DNA of 64,000 nt, from the NCBI RefSeq assembly GCF_017591425.1, contig NW_024465777.1:4526001-4590000 (forward strand), written 5' to 3'. Below, one piece after another: positions 10,339 through 21,392 of the stretch (its first letter is position 1; every line of letters begins with the position of its first letter). The translations under genes and the position numbers were made by a program. The notes below the pieces were generated by a model. It saw only the letters and a program-made list of their open reading frames with translations, had not been told where the DNA came from and made no database searches. This stretch comes from Ochotona curzoniae. Taxonomy: Eukaryota > Chordata > Mammalia > Lagomorpha > Ochotonidae.

Positions 10339-10667
10339 TGGGCCTGGCATCATAGGCTGTTCCCTAAAGTATTCGCCTTGTACTTTCCAGGGTCCCATGT
10401 AGGCACCAATTCATGTCCCAGCAGCCCTGCTTCCCATCCAGCTCCTTGCCTGTGGCCTGGGAAAGCAGTCAAGGACGGCTCAAAACCTTGGGAACCTGCA
10501 CCCACGTGGAAGACCTGGAAGAGGCTCCAGGCTCCAGGCTTTGAATCAGCACAATTTCGGCTGTTGCAGCAGCTTGGGTAGTCAATCAGTGGACGAAAGA
10601 TCTTCCTCTCATTTCTCTTCTCCTGTATACATCTGGCTTTCCAATGGAAATAAATAAATCTTAAAAA

Positions 10668-10676
<9 letters not shown>
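10339..10676 (+). mobile_element. CSINE
   Basis: GGGCCTGGCATCATAGGCTG head, CCTGTGGCCTGGGAAAGCAG body, CCAATGGAAATAAATAAATC tail running into a (GA) tract. Confidence 0.9.
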
Positions 10677-10698
<22 letters not shown>

Positions 10699-10699
10699 A
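10676..10699 (+). repeat. (GA)n microsatellite
   Basis: About 11 GA units directly after the A-tail of the preceding SINE, a common site of microsatellite birth. Confidence 0.9.
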
Positions 10700-10765
10700 A
10701 TGATGTTGCTGTGAACATTCATGTATAAGCTTTACATACACATTTTTGGATAAACTTGAGTTTTT

Positions 10766-11000
10766 ATGGGTGCTAGATTGAATCATTCTGTTACACTTCT
10801 AATCCAGCTCTATACTAATGTGCCTGGAAAAGCAGCAGATGGCCCACGTTTTTGGGCCACTGTAACCACACGGGAGAACCAGTTGGAACTCTGGGGTCCG
10901 GCTTCAGTGTGGCCCAGCTCCAGTAGCTGCAACCATTGGGGAGTGAAGCAGTGGATAGAAGACCTCCCCCACACCGGATTTGCCAATGCATCTACAAAGT
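10766..11000 (+). mobile_element. Older CSINE, 5'-truncated
   Basis: TAATCCAGCTCTATACTAAT, GGAAAAGCAGCAGATGGCCC and CATTGGGGAGTGAAGCAGTG are recognisable. The head is degraded. Confidence 0.65.
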
Positions 11001-11005
11001 TTCAA

Positions 11006-11314
11006 ATTTTATTTATTTAAAAGGTAGAGTGACAGAGAAAGAAGAGGGCAGACACACACAGATTCTATTTGTGGGTTCACTCCAAAAAATGCTCACAATT
11101 GGGAGACTGAAGGTAGGAACCTGAAACTCCATTCTGGTCCCCAAAATGGTTGTCAGGGACAGAAGTGCTTAGGTCATCTTCTGCTGTCTTCCCAGGAGCA
11201 TCAGAAGGAGGCTGAATCTGAAGCCGATTAGCTGGGACTCCAACCAACCCTCCAATATGGATTCTGGCATCGCAAGCAGTAACTTAGTGTCCTGTTCAAC
11301 AACTCTGGCCCCAT
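11006..11314 (-). mobile_element. Older CSINE, antisense
   Basis: TTTATTTATTTAAAAGGTAGAG tail complement, TCTTCTGCTGTCTTCCCAGG and GCAAGCAGTAACTTAGTGTC head side. Confidence 0.65.
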
Positions 11315-11464
11315 AAAAAATATTTTAAATAAATAATACATTCAGGTTACAGTCTGTTACTGTATTTGTTATTGGTAGATATTTTCTTTTTTTTGTGTGT
11401 GATGTCTTGTCACTTTCTTGATTATATCATTTTGACCACAATGTTTTAAATTTTGAGATAGTCC

Positions 11465-11802
11465 AGGTTCCAGCGTGGTAGTCTAGTGGCTAAAGTCCTT
11501 GCTTTGCATGTGCCAGGATCACATATTGGCACCGGTTCATATCCTGGCTGCTCCACTTCCCTTCCAGCTCCCTATTTGTGCCTGGGAAAGCAGTCAAGGA
11601 TGACCCAGAGCCTTGGGACCCTACACTCGTATGGGAGACCCATAAGAAGCTCCTGGCTAGTGGCTTCAGATCAGCTCAGCTCTGGCTGTTGAGGCCACTT
11701 GGGGAGTGAATCAGCAGAAGAAAGATCTTCCTCTCTGTCTCTCTGTCCTTCTCTTTGTAAGTCTGCCTTTCCAATAAAAACAAATAAATCTGAAAAAAGA
11801 TG
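11465..11802 (+). mobile_element. CSINE with perfect TSD
   Basis: The 14-base TSD ttttgagatagtcc lies at 11451-11464 and 11803-11816. Body and CCAATAAAAACAAATAAATC tail are complete. Confidence 0.95.
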
Positions 11803-11887
11803 TTTTGAGATAGTCCGACACCTATTTTTTTTTAATTCAGTACTTGAAGTTCTACTTTTAGTCTCTCTCAAATTTACCCGAACCTCA

Positions 11888-11965
11888 TGGCTTTGACCTG
11901 GTCCAGTTCTGGTTATTGGAGCCATTTGGGGAATCAATTAGTGCATAAAAGATCTCTTTCTCCTG
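11888..11965 (+). mobile_element. CSINE body fragment
   Basis: GGCTTTGACCTGGTCCAGTT and GCCATTTGGGGAATCAATTA resemble the 3' third of a CSINE. Neither head nor tail is left. Confidence 0.45.
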
Positions 11966-12087
11966 TTGACACACTCCTCCTTAAAAGGTTAACTTTATTT
12001 CGGGGTAAAAAGATTTGAATTCCCTGCTTTTTTCCATGATGCATAATTTCCAAGAACCCTTTAAAGCATTTTTGAAAATTTATTTGA

Positions 12088-12396
12088 GGGCCCAATGCAT
12101 AACCCAGTGGTTAAAGTCCTTGCCTTGTACCCCGGGATCCAATATGGGTGCTGGTTCATATCCTTGCTGTTCTGCTTTTCTTCCAGCTCCCTACTTGTGG
12201 CCTGGGAAAGCAGTCAAGGATGGCCTAAGGCCATGGGATTCTGTACCCATGTGGGAGACCCAGAAGAAGCTCCTGGCTCCTGGCTTTGGATTGGCTCAGC
12301 TCTGGCCATTGCAGCAACCAGTGGATGTAAGATCTCTCTGTCTTATCTTCACTCTGTATATATGCCTTTCCAATAAGTATAAATAAATCTTTAAAA
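12088..12396 (+). mobile_element. CSINE
   Basis: GGGCCCAATGCATAACCCAG head. The segment between the GCAGCAACCAGTGGATGTAAG junction and the tail is shortened. CCAATAAGTATAAATAAATC tail. Confidence 0.9.
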
Positions 12397-12399
12397 ATA

Positions 12400-12484
12400 T
12401 ATTTTAAATAACTTATTTATTTGAAAGGCAAAGAGAGCTGGAGAGATCTCCCATTTGCTGTTTAATTCTCCACATACCTACAGT
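12400..12484 (-). mobile_element. CSINE fragment, antisense tail end
   Basis: AACTTATTTATTTGAAAGGC with GATCTCCCATTTGCTG is the tail side of an antisense copy that stops at 12484. Confidence 0.6.
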
Positions 12485-12485
12485 A

Positions 12486-13386
12486 GGGGCTGGTGCAAGT
12501 AAAGCTGGCACTGGCATCCCATGGGGTGCTGATTTGCATCCTGGATGCTCCACTTCTTTTTTTTAATTTTATTTTTTTAATAATGATTACATGGCTGGGA
12601 AGGATCAAGATTTAGGAAAAATTGAGTGAACTCACTGTACAAATTTGCTATTTCTTCTTGTTCCTGGGGAAGGGAAAAGACAAAGGGGAAACCCCCCATG
12701 ACTTCCCACACATCCCAGCACCCAGGGATGAGGAACCACCACCTCATATCAACCAAGAGTCTCAATGTGTACATATTCCAAGGGTTCTGTCCAAGTGGTT
12801 TGGATAGTTCTGAAATGCTGCCGATTTCAACGATCTGAGGATGATGTCACCCTCCCAATGTCCATTGGCTCCATTCACCGAGATTTTTTTGCTGTCCTTG
12901 TTTGTTTGGGGTAGTTGTCCAGTTAGTTCTGTTCTGCTACAGCACCAAATGAGCTGCCATATTCTCCTTTTAAAACAGGGCCTGTGTCCACTGCTCCACC
13001 TTTTTTTTATTGAGTAGGACATGTTTTTGCAGGTCAATCCAAGTACCCAGGCCAGGCATCCCAAGCCCTACCGATCCCCCCAATCCTGGGGCTCATAAAG
13101 CTGGCACCCACCTCACTGATAGACCCCATGGCCCAGGCCAGATGACTCAAACTCTGCCGAATGCCCCTGGGGCTCATGAACTTTGTACCCATCTTGTAGA
13201 GTGTTCCACTTCTGGTCTGGCTCTCCGCTGATGCACCTGGGAGAGCAGCAGAGGATGGCCCAAGTTTTGGGGCTCCTGTACTCAAGTGTGAGGTTCAGAG
13301 AAAGTTCCTGCCTCCTGGCTTCAGAGTGGCCCAGCTCCAGTCATTGCAGCCGTTGGGGACTGAAGTAGCAAATGAGAGACCTCTTG
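12486..13386 (+). mobile_element. Older CSINE split by composite retroposon copy B
   Basis: The head (GGGGCTGGTGCAAGTAAAGC, GCATCCCATGGGGTGCTGAT) ends at TCCACTTCT (12549-12557). The body resumes at a second TCCACTTCT (13205-13213) and continues GAGGATGGCCCAAGTTTTGG and GCCGTTGGGGACTGAAGTAG. Confidence 0.8.
12558..13204 (-). mobile_element. Composite VNTR retroposon, copy B (antisense)
   Basis: It begins with a poly-T run (A-tail of the minus strand; AATAAAATTAAAAAAA) and is flanked by a 9-base TSD tccacttct. On the minus strand it has two tandem units of about 80 bp, each with TTCATGAGCCCCAGGGG or TTTATGAGCCCCAGGAT. The 3' module follows: GGAGCAGTGGACA, GAGAATATGGCAG, CAGCATTTCAGAACTATCC, AAACCACTTGGACAGAACCC, matching copies A and D. 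The 5' side is truncated relative to D. Confidence 0.75.
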
Positions 13387-13387
13387 A

Positions 13388-13620
13388 AGTAAACAAATGT
13401 ATATTTAAAAGGAAAAAAATAACAATCTCCTTAGCTGTAGGCTGCTGCCTAGGTTGCCTTGCACGTAAACAAATGTAACACTGCTAGGAAAAAAAAACAG
13501 CCAATAGCTGGTGGGCATTCTGGGCCTGGTTAATGCCAACTCTGTGTTAGCTACACCAATGTGGCAGTATAGTTGCCTTTTTTACTTTTTTTTTTTAAAA
13601 GATCTGGGTGAAAGGTGTGC
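13388..13620 (+). other. Short spacer, unclassified
   Basis: Contains a diverged GCTGGTGGGCATTCTGGGCC stretch and poly-T. It may include the degraded 5' end of copy C. Confidence 0.3.
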
Positions 13621-14940
13621 ATGCCAGCCTTGGCCACCCCACTGCCATCACCTCCGCCAGGAGAGGGTTGCTCTGCTAGGGCCAGAGGGAATGGGGATGA
13701 GACAGAATAGGGGTCACATATAACATGCTTTCTGGGGGCTTCCATCGACCAGGTCACTAATCGAGGTTGCTGAGACAGGGTGGCCCATAAGGGGGAGTCC
13801 AGAGGGCTTCCCTGACTCAAGACAAAGCACCCATCTGTGTGCACAAGAGCCAGGGCTGGGAGCAAACTGGGCCGAGATAGGCTGTAGCACCTGCCAGTGC
13901 TTGCAAAAGCTGTATTTAGGGCCAGGTCAGGTAAGGGTTCTTTGGGGTTGTCTTTACTAGGTTGTATACCCACCGGGAAAGTGTTGGGGCTAGGGTCAGG
14001 TTGGGTGGCAGCACCCATTGGTGTGTGTGAAAATTGGGACTGGGGATGAGCCTGGTAGGGGATCTTTAGGGACATCCCTGCTAGGCCACAGTACTCATCA
14101 GTGAACATGAGTGCCTGGTCTAGGGGTGGGCTGGCTTGAGCTAGGCTAACTAGGCTGCAGCACCCACCAGTTTGCATGACAGCCAGGGCTGGGGTGGGAC
14201 TGACCAGAGAGCTGTGCCCACTGGTACATGTGTTGCCTGGTGCAGAGACAGACCGAGCCTGGTCTTGAACCAGCTGGGACATATGAAAACAAGATCTGAG
14301 CCCTCCCAGTTGAGGTTTCTTAAGGGCTCCCAACTAGACCACTGGTGCTCAATTCCTGACCTCAGGGAATATGACATAGGCATGTGGTCTGACTCTGGAG
14401 CATGTGTTACAGGCCTAGGCCACATCAATTGCTGAGCTTCGTGCAAGCATGGAAAACACAGACAAATGAACACAAAAGACAAGATATAGCCAGCTCATCA
14501 AAGCCAAAAAAAGACTTTGAGTACCTCATCAAAAAATAGAAAGAGAAAGATAAAAGGAAATAGAAAGAAGGACCAGTTGAACAACACCCCAGGCCAGGCT
14601 TTACAACAAGGACCTAGGCCTGTGGGCACACTGAGGTGGTTAGAAAGATTTTTTTCACCTCTGGTGTAACAAAGCCAACACCTTTTCAGAACAACCAAGG
14701 CCATTCAAGTAACACCCTTGGAACATTCTTTTCCACAATGGGGCCTCAAATGACCACCTCCATCCCTGAGTGTTGATGTAGTATGGCAGCAAGGAGCAAT
14801 ACACTTTCTCCCTACTCTCCCTCAGTCTGTGGACACAAGGGGGAAAACTGAAACATTTATCTCATACACCTTCCCTCCACCATCATAGTCTGAATAGAGG
14901 CTCTTGTGGACCTGTAACCCCTCATCTTTGTATTTATTTT
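13621..14940 (+). mobile_element. Composite VNTR retroposon, copy C
   Basis: A degenerate tandem array fills 13.75-14.24 kb. Units of roughly 45-80 bp recur around the motif GCACCCACCAGTTTGCATGA / AGCCAGGGCTGGG, at about 13826, 13889, 13968, 14012, 14092, 14159 and 14212. The array passes into the 3' module start TTGAGGTTTCTTAAGGGCTC at 14310, which aligns with copy D at 38573. The distal part (14.46-14.94 kb) is more diverged; CTCCCTACTCTCCCTCAGTC with ACACAAGGGGGAAAA resembles D at 39.06 kb. The long antisense open frame over the array is a by-product of its GC-rich repetition. Confidence 0.6.
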
Positions 14941-14989
14941 TTTTCTGTATATTTATATATCTCTTCGTTTCCAACACAAAACAAACAAA

Positions 14990-15270
14990 AAATTCACAAT
15001 AGCTAAAACTGGACCAAGAGTCACCAACTCCATCTGGGTCTCCCACATGGGTGGCAGGGAGACAATCCCTTGAGCCACTATTTTTTGCCTCCCAGGAAGT
15101 TGGAATTGAAAGCAGAGCAGGGACTTGAACACAAGCAGGAAGGTAGATTGTAGATTGGAAGCAGAGTATGCAGGAATTGAACCCACATTCCCACAATATG
15201 GACTGTGGTCAACTCAACCCTCGGCCAACAGAGCTGAGTTGTAATGCCTGCCTGCCCCTCAATTTTTTTT
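14990..15270 (-). mobile_element. Older CSINE, antisense
   Basis: ATCTGGGTCTCCCACATGGG, TTGCCTCCCAGGAAGTTGGA and AACCCACATTCCCACAATAT. Contains a small local duplication (GTAGATTGTAGATTGGAAGC). Confidence 0.65.
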
Positions 15271-15344
15271 TTTTTAAATTGTGACATCACTTAACTTTGG
15301 TATCCTTGTCCATCTTCCATGCTTTGTTTTTCTCTAGTGCATCA

Positions 15345-15850
15345 TCTGATACAGATTGTATATTTTATTATCTGTCTATCACCATTGAAATGTAAGCTCC
15401 TTGGGGCTGGCAAGGTGGTTCAACTGGCTAATCCTCCACCTACAAGTCCCAGAATCCCATAGAGGCACCAATTAATGGCTGCTCCACTTCCCTTCCAGCT
15501 CCCTACTTGTGGCCTAGGAAAGCAGTAATGGATGGTGCGAAGCCTTGGGACCCTGCACCCACGTAGGAGACCAGAACAGGTTTCTGGTTCCTGGCTTCAG
15601 ATCAGCTCAGCTCCTGTCATTGGAGCCATTTGAAGAGTGAACCAGCAGATGGAATATCTTTCCCTCTGTCTTTCCTTTCCTCTGTAAATATGCCTTTCCA
15701 ATAAATATGTAAAAAATCTTCACTTTAAAAAAATGCAAGTTCCTTAAGGGTAAAGACTTCCATCCTCTTGGTTCACTGCTGTACTTCTTACAGCTGGAAC
15801 AGCGCTAGGCAAATTGCAGACATTCAGAAACAGATGTTGAATGAACAGTT
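15345..15850 (+). repeat. L2 3' end relic, split by a CSINE
   Basis: The left part ends ATGTAAGCTCCTT. The right part resumes ATGCAAGTTCCTTAAGGGTA, then TTGGTTCACTGCTGTAC, GGAACAGCGCTAGGC and TGTTGAATGAAC. This is the usual order of the L2 3' end (TGTAAGCTCC, GTTCACTGCTGTA, TTGTTGAATGAA). Confidence 0.65.
15403..15731 (+). mobile_element. CSINE with TSD, inside L2
   Basis: The TSD is aatgtaagctcctt (15389-15402) versus aatgcaagttcctt (15732-15745). Head GGGGCTGGCAAGGTGGTTCA. Confidence 0.93.
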
Positions 15851-16586
15851 GTTGCTGCAGCCTAAGAGTATGTAATGGGACTAGATGTATTCATTTAGAT
15901 ATAATGAAGTTGGCTTCTTCCATGAAAGTAATAATGAAGGCCTCCATGGTCCCTTGTTAGGAAGTGGTAGCAGCTCTATGCTCAGGAGCAGTTAATAGAA
16001 CTCACGAACACTGAAATGAAAGGACATTGGTGAGTAAGTCACACTTTGCAGCTGAGAAGCTCTTTATAGCAGCATCCTATAAATAGAGCCTGGTCCAAGG
16101 GTATGGAGCTTGAATGTTCCAGCCAAACCCCCTGAGTCCAATGGTGGCTCTGTGACTTTGTCCAGAGGTTCTTTTCAAAGCTGTGTGGTCCACAGACAAC
16201 ATTACTGTGCCTTTGCCTGTTGCGCTGCATCTGATATAAATGAAGATTATTTGAACATGGGAGGGCTTTCAGGCGTGTCCTTGCTTCTTTACCAGGATCT
16301 GCATTCCATGCTTGTTGTTATATTTGGGTCATTTAAAATGGATTTGCTTTTGTTATTTCTTTGTGGAAATTGTGTCTGTGTGGTATGAGAGGGTCACCAA
16401 ACAGAAAAGCTCTTAGTGAAAGATGTAGTCTTATTATTTTGGTGTTGGAACACTATAAGCACACATTAGTATGGATAAGCGAATAGTGATAGTTGTATAC
16501 CAGAACAGGAAGTAACAGGAAAAAATTAACTAACTCAACTCTATCATCTCCATCACTTTTGCCACATTTTTTTACATTTGCATTGT
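15851..16586 (+). other. Unique intergenic sequence
   Basis: No recognisable gene or repeat. Confidence 0.4.
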
Positions 16587-16932
16587 GCCTGGCGCTGTAG
16601 TCTAGTTGCTAAAGTCCTTGCCCTACATGTGCCAGAATCCCACATGAGCACCAGTTCACGTCCTGACTGCTCCACTTTCCTTCCAGCTCCCTGCCTGTGG
16701 CCTGGGAAAGCAGTTGAGGACGACCCAAAGCTTTGGGACCCTGTATACTGATTCAAGTCCCACCTGTTCCCACCTGAAAGAAGCTCCTGGCTTCTAATCG
16801 GCTCAGCTCTGGCCATTGTAGCTACTTGGGGAATGAACCAGTGGATGGAAGATCTTCCTCTCTGTCTCTCCTTCTCTCTGTAAATCTGACTTTCCAATAA
16901 AAATAATAAATCTTTTCTTAAAAAAAAAAAGG
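16587..16932 (+). mobile_element. CSINE
   Basis: GTGCCTGGCGCTGTAGTCTA head, CTGCCTGTGGCCTGGGAAAG body, CCAATAAAAATAATAAATC tail. Confidence 0.92.
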
Positions 16933-16961
16933 TACTATCTCCTTAGAAAAAAAAAGATAGG

Positions 16962-17275
16962 CTCTATTTATTTTTATTAGAAAGGCAGATTAGATTTACA
17001 GAGAAAAGGAGAGACAGAAAAACTTTCCAACTGCTGATTCACTCCCCAAATGGCCATAAGAGCTGTAGATGAACTATTCTGAAGTCAGGAGCCAGGAGCT
17101 TCTTCTCCACGTGGGTGTAGGATATCAACGCCTTGGGTCATCCTCTGCTGCTTTCTCAGACCACAAGCAGTGAGCTGGAAGGGAAGTGGAGCAGCTGGGA
17201 CACTATCTGGCAGCCATATGGAATCCCAGCGCCTGCAGGGCTAGGATTTAGCAACTGGGTTATCTCTCCGAGCCC
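16962..17275 (-). mobile_element. CSINE, antisense
   Basis: CTATTTATTTTTATTAGAAAGG at left, CTGCTGCTTTCTCAGACCAC, head side GGGTTATCTCTCCGAGCCC. An inverted pair with the copy at 16587. Confidence 0.85.
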
Positions 17276-17583
17276 TTGGATGTCAGCTTTAAAGCAATCT
17301 GAGACAATTTTCCAAAGAGCTGAGAGTTCAGATGTGAAGAAGAGAGCTTCAGGGGCACTTACAGTGCAGAGAACAGCAGAGGCAAGGCTGTGTCAGTAAC
17401 ACCCTAGAGGGTAGCTAGATACTGAGGTGAAATCTACTTTTCAACTCCCCTGGCTTGCAGCTACAGGAACTGAAGCAACAAGACACTAGCAGAAGGAGTG
17501 GACATTTGGCAGAGTCATCAAGGTGCTGCTGGGCAGGCGGGTGGGAGATGGATACTGAAGATGCATACTAGAATACTTGGGTT
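17276..17583 (+). other. Unique intergenic sequence
   Basis: Nothing recognisable. Confidence 0.35.
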
Positions 17584-17783
17584 CAAGAACTAATGCTGTA
17601 GCATAGTAGATTAAGCCTCTGCCTGCAGTGCCAGCATCCCATATGAGCACTGATTCAAGTCCCACATATTCCACTTTCAATCCAGCTCCCTGCTAATACA
17701 CCTGGGAAAGCATAGGCTCTTCTCTCACTCTCACTCTTCTGCTTTTCAAATAAATATAGATTTTTTTCTTTAAAAAAAAAAAA
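17584..17783 (+). mobile_element. CSINE with large internal deletion
   Basis: The head (AACTAATGCTGTAGCATAGT) runs to CACCTGGGAAAGCATAGG and then jumps to the 3' end CTCTTCTGCTTTTCAAATAA with A-tail. About 130 bp of the middle is missing. Confidence 0.8.
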
Positions 17784-18090
17784 GATACTAACAGGAAAGC
17801 ACAGACACAGATGAAGATGATACCACAGCTCACGGCTCACATCCCCCTCTCCTGCTCCTCCACCCGCAGACTCAAAGTAAAGCTTTGGTGAAATGTTGCA
17901 TTTACCACTTGAGTTTTGGCCCCAACTTTGAGGGAGTAGAGGGCTTTTACCAAAGGAGAAGCTTTCAGAATCCAACCCCGATGACTGTAAGGAAGATGAG
18001 CTGTTTCATTTCTTCTGAGTAAAAAGGCGGTAGGCATCTAGAAGACCAAGTAACAAGCATTTTAAAAATTCAAAAGAAAAAAGTGATGGA

Positions 18091-18367
18091 GTACTGGGGT
18101 CTATCATATACAGACGTGGGGGTACAACAGAACATGCATCCCTGCATCCAGACAAAAGATGGATTCCCAATGAAACTGTTGGACATGATTCTACAATCAA
18201 TAATTGCAAAAACTTGGCCGCGACCGAAATGCCCAGCAACAGAAGACTGGATAAGAAAGCTATGGTTCATTTACTCCATGGAATACTACTCAGCTATTAA
18301 AAAAAAAAAAAAAAAGAAATGCAATTCTTTATGGCCAAATGGGCCTAACTGGAAACCATTATGCTAA
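18091..18367 (+). pseudogene. L1 ORF2p C-terminal fragment
   Basis: The frame contains IAKTWPRPKCP, DWIRKLWFIYSMEYYSAIK and then a Lys run from A18, matching the conserved ORF2p C-terminal pattern AKTW-PKCP-DWI-K-W-IY-MEYY-AIK. The poly-Lys run and the early stop show decay. Only the 3' end of ORF2 was copied. Confidence 0.88.
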
Positions 18368-19224
18368 GGGAAATGAGCCAATCCCAAAAGGCTATGTACC
18401 ATATGTTTGCCTTAATTTAAGATGAAATGATGTCAATCCAAAAGACAGTACCTGTAAACTATAATATTATTTCAACCCCCAAAAGCCTGTATCTCATGCA
18501 ATAAGATATTGTAATGTAACCAATGAACAAACAATCAATGTGAGTCAGACTGCTTATGATCTACATCAAAGAACTGTAAAACCTAATATACTTTTAAGAC
18601 CCTATGCTACTCAGAAATGGGGCGGGAGAGCAGAGAAATCTTCCATCTCCTTAGAATGTGTGAGGAAGACGTGAAGTATAACCTATCAGGAACAAAACAG
18701 GTACCTGATAGACAACAGACTCGAATCAGCATTAGACAATGGTATATCTACAAAGACATACAAGGGGAATCAAGAACGATCCTGACAACCTCTTAACAAG
18801 AATTCATATGCACAAAGCAGGGGGGGACCCCAGAGTGGAGCGGGTGGACAGAGGAGGCTTGTATCCCAACCCTGGAGACTCCCGGATCCTCACCAAGGAC
18901 TATCAGTACGGGCACCGAGGACCACATCCCAACTGCCAAGGAGACCATGGGGAATTGGAATGCCATTGGAGGACGAGAACTCTGAGGTCATCCACCGCTG
19001 TTTGGATCTACCACATGGAATGGAAGAAGCCCAAATCTTTCCTCACAGGATCCAAGGTCATTGAAACAACAGCAGGGAGCCCTGAGCGGTCTGCAGAAAC
19101 AGAACAGGAAACTTCCTTCGGGACTAGGGAGAGGAGCTTTCTCTGGTCCTTACTTAGTTCCAACTTCGGCTTCCCACCCTCTCTTGCAATGACCATCAGG
19201 GTCGCTCCAGAGCCTCCCCCCGAA

Positions 19225-19252
19225 ACACACACACACACATACACACAAATTA
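19225..19252 (+). repeat. (CA)n microsatellite in L1 3'UTR
   Basis: ACACACACACACACATACAC, imperfect. Confidence 0.85.
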
Positions 19253-20016
19253 GAATAGATAGAAAATAACAAGGAAAGCTTAGAACCAGACAGGAAACGG
19301 TCAGCGTGGGCTCACATATGCCTTACTAGGTAGGACACAAAGATTAATTACTCCTCACTAAGGTATTGAAGATTTCTCTGCACACCCCTCCTAAAACTGT
19401 TTTGCACCTCAGCTGTTGACATATGCCTTGTTAGAGTTATAAGTTAGTTTAGACTATCCTAAAATCTGCCAAGTTCAGCAAAATTATGCTTCAATACTAT
19501 AAACTGCTAAATACTAAAATGAAAATAGACATGAGACAGCTGAATAGTACCCTATAGCCATTTTAAGATGTATAGAAGCCGGTCATATATAAACTAAAAT
19601 TGAAATGTCAATGAAGTAGTCACAGGATGTGGTTAAGAACTTGCATTTTTTAACATATTGGTTACTCAATACCATGTCAATTAATTCCTTAATGTTGTAA
19701 ATTGTTGTTGATGTTATGTTGGGGCTTTCAATAGATCGGGAAGATATTCTGCCAGCTCTGCCTTCAGACCAGAGATGGTCTCCCCAAGAAACTGTTGAAT
19801 TAATCTGGACAATAAGATGCTGGACTCTATGCTTGGTATATGCTTGCAGTGAGGGAATCTTGACTGAATTTGAACTATACTGCAGCAAGGTGGAGGAATC
19901 CACCATGGAGGGAGGGTACGGAGAGGGGTTGGGGGAATCCCAGAGCCTATGAAACTGTGTCAAATAATGCAATGTAATTAATAAAAAAAAAAAAGGAAGA
20001 AGAAAAAAGTCATGGA

Positions 20017-20693
20017 AGCATTCCAGGGGTATTGTTGGTAGAGACCTGTGGGCTGCTGGAGCTGAGCAGGTAGAAATTGTTTGGACAGCAGCATTTAGTT
20101 CATTGGCACCCAGAACTAATGCAAATCCAAATCAGAAAAATGGTAGAAAGAATATGAATTATTGCAGACAAAACTAAATTGACATTTGTCATAATTTAAG
20201 GAAAAAGGAAAAAAAACCCTCAAAGAATTAAAGACATCAAAAAGCTCCTGTAAATATTAAAAAAACAAAACCAGAGAAGTGTCATGTCCACTCTCAGTTT
20301 TTCCTAGGGGATCATGGTGTCACTGACAGCACCAAGTCAGTCATCTGGTTTATTTCCCAGGAGCTCTCGACTCCCCGTAACCCAGGTAGACCCAGCTACA
20401 GCATTCCCTAGCACGGGAGTTTCAGAAAATTGCTGAAGACTTCTTACTGATAGTCTTGACGTTGTTCTCACAAAAGTCTCAACTCTGTTCCTTCAGCCCA
20501 ACAATCACTTGGTTTGGGGATGCTCATACAGCTGGTGGCGTAGCACTTGGCCCTTCAGCTTCCGTCAGGTGACCATAAGATGCTTTTGTGGACGCCAACC
20601 ACAGTGTTTAAATCATTTGACATCAGCTGGGCCGATCTAAGTCACTCCCTCCCACTTCCTCCTCTACTTTATCCCTTTATGTTTTTGTCTTTA
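20017..20693 (+). other. Unique intergenic sequence
   Basis: No gene that I recognise. Confidence 0.4.
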
Positions 20694-21392
20694 AACACTT
20701 ATTTACTTCTTTGTCATAATTTAGAAAGATTGAGAAGGAGAGGAAGAGACAGAGAATGTGAGACAGAAAGAGGAAAAGAAACAGAGAGGAGAGAGACTGC
20801 AAGGAAGTTCTTTCCCCAAAAGGCCACAGCAGCCAGTGTTGAAGCAAGCCCAAGCCAGGAGACAGGAGCTACATGCCAGTCTCTCACACGGGTGACAGGA
20901 GCCCAAGCACTTCGGGCCATCTTCTGCTGCTTTCTCAGGTGCATTAACAGGGCCTGGTTTAGAAATGGAGCAACTAGGGCCCAGTGTGTTAGCCTGGCAG
21001 CTAAAGTTCTCGCCTTGCATGCCCAGGATCCCATATGGGCATCAGTTCTAATCCTAGCTGTTCCACTTCTCTTCCAGATCCCTGCTTCAGATCCCTGCTT
21101 GTGGCTTGGGAAAGCAGTCAAGGATGGCCCAAGGCCTTGGGACCATGTACCCATGTGGGAGACCTGGAAGAAGCTCTTGGCTCCTGGCTTTGGATTGGTT
21201 CAGCATCAACCAGTGCGGCCACTTGAGGAGCGAACCAGTGGATGTAAGATTTTTCTTCTTATCTCTCGTGCTCTTTGTATATTTGACTTTACAATAAAAT
21301 AAATAAATAAATTTTTTAAAAGAAAGAACAAGAAGAAATGGAGCAGCTGGGACTCCCCTACTTTACCTGCTGTGTCACAGTGCTAGCCCCAC
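20694..21392 (-). mobile_element. Older CSINE, antisense, split by a + strand CSINE
   Basis: The left part runs to AGAAATGGAGCAACTAG (20961-20977). The right part resumes at AGAAATGGAGCAGCTG (21334-21349) and ends at the head complement GTCACAGTGCTAGCCCCAC. Confidence 0.8.
20978..21333 (+). mobile_element. CSINE inserted in an older CSINE
   Basis: Its TSD is agaaatggagca(a/g)ct(a/g)g. It contains a short duplication in the body (AGATCCCTGCTTC repeated as CAGATCCCTGCTTG). Confidence 0.93.

Larger units (their letters stand above)
18091..20001 (+). mobile_element. LINE-1, 5'-truncated: ORF2 C-terminus plus 3'UTR
   Basis: A 1.9-kb insert with an A-tail (AATTAATAAAAAAAAAAAA, from 19976) and a 15-base TSD: gaaaaaagtgatgga (18076-18090) and gaaaaaagtcatgga (20002-20016). 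It carries the last ~90 codons of ORF2 and then a 3'UTR of about 1.6 kb with a G-rich stretch (GGAGGGAGGGTACGGAGAGG) near the end. Confidence 0.92.

Noticed and set aside
13551..14333. 260-codon antisense frame
   Set aside because: It lies over the degenerate tandem array of composite retroposon copy C; the periodic protein reflects DNA repeats.
19225..19252. (CA)n as possible Z-DNA or regulatory site
   Set aside because: Short and imperfect within an L1 3'UTR; an ordinary microsatellite.
20547..21302. 251-codon + strand frame
   Set aside because: It crosses unique DNA, an antisense SINE and a sense SINE; the translated text is SINE sequence.
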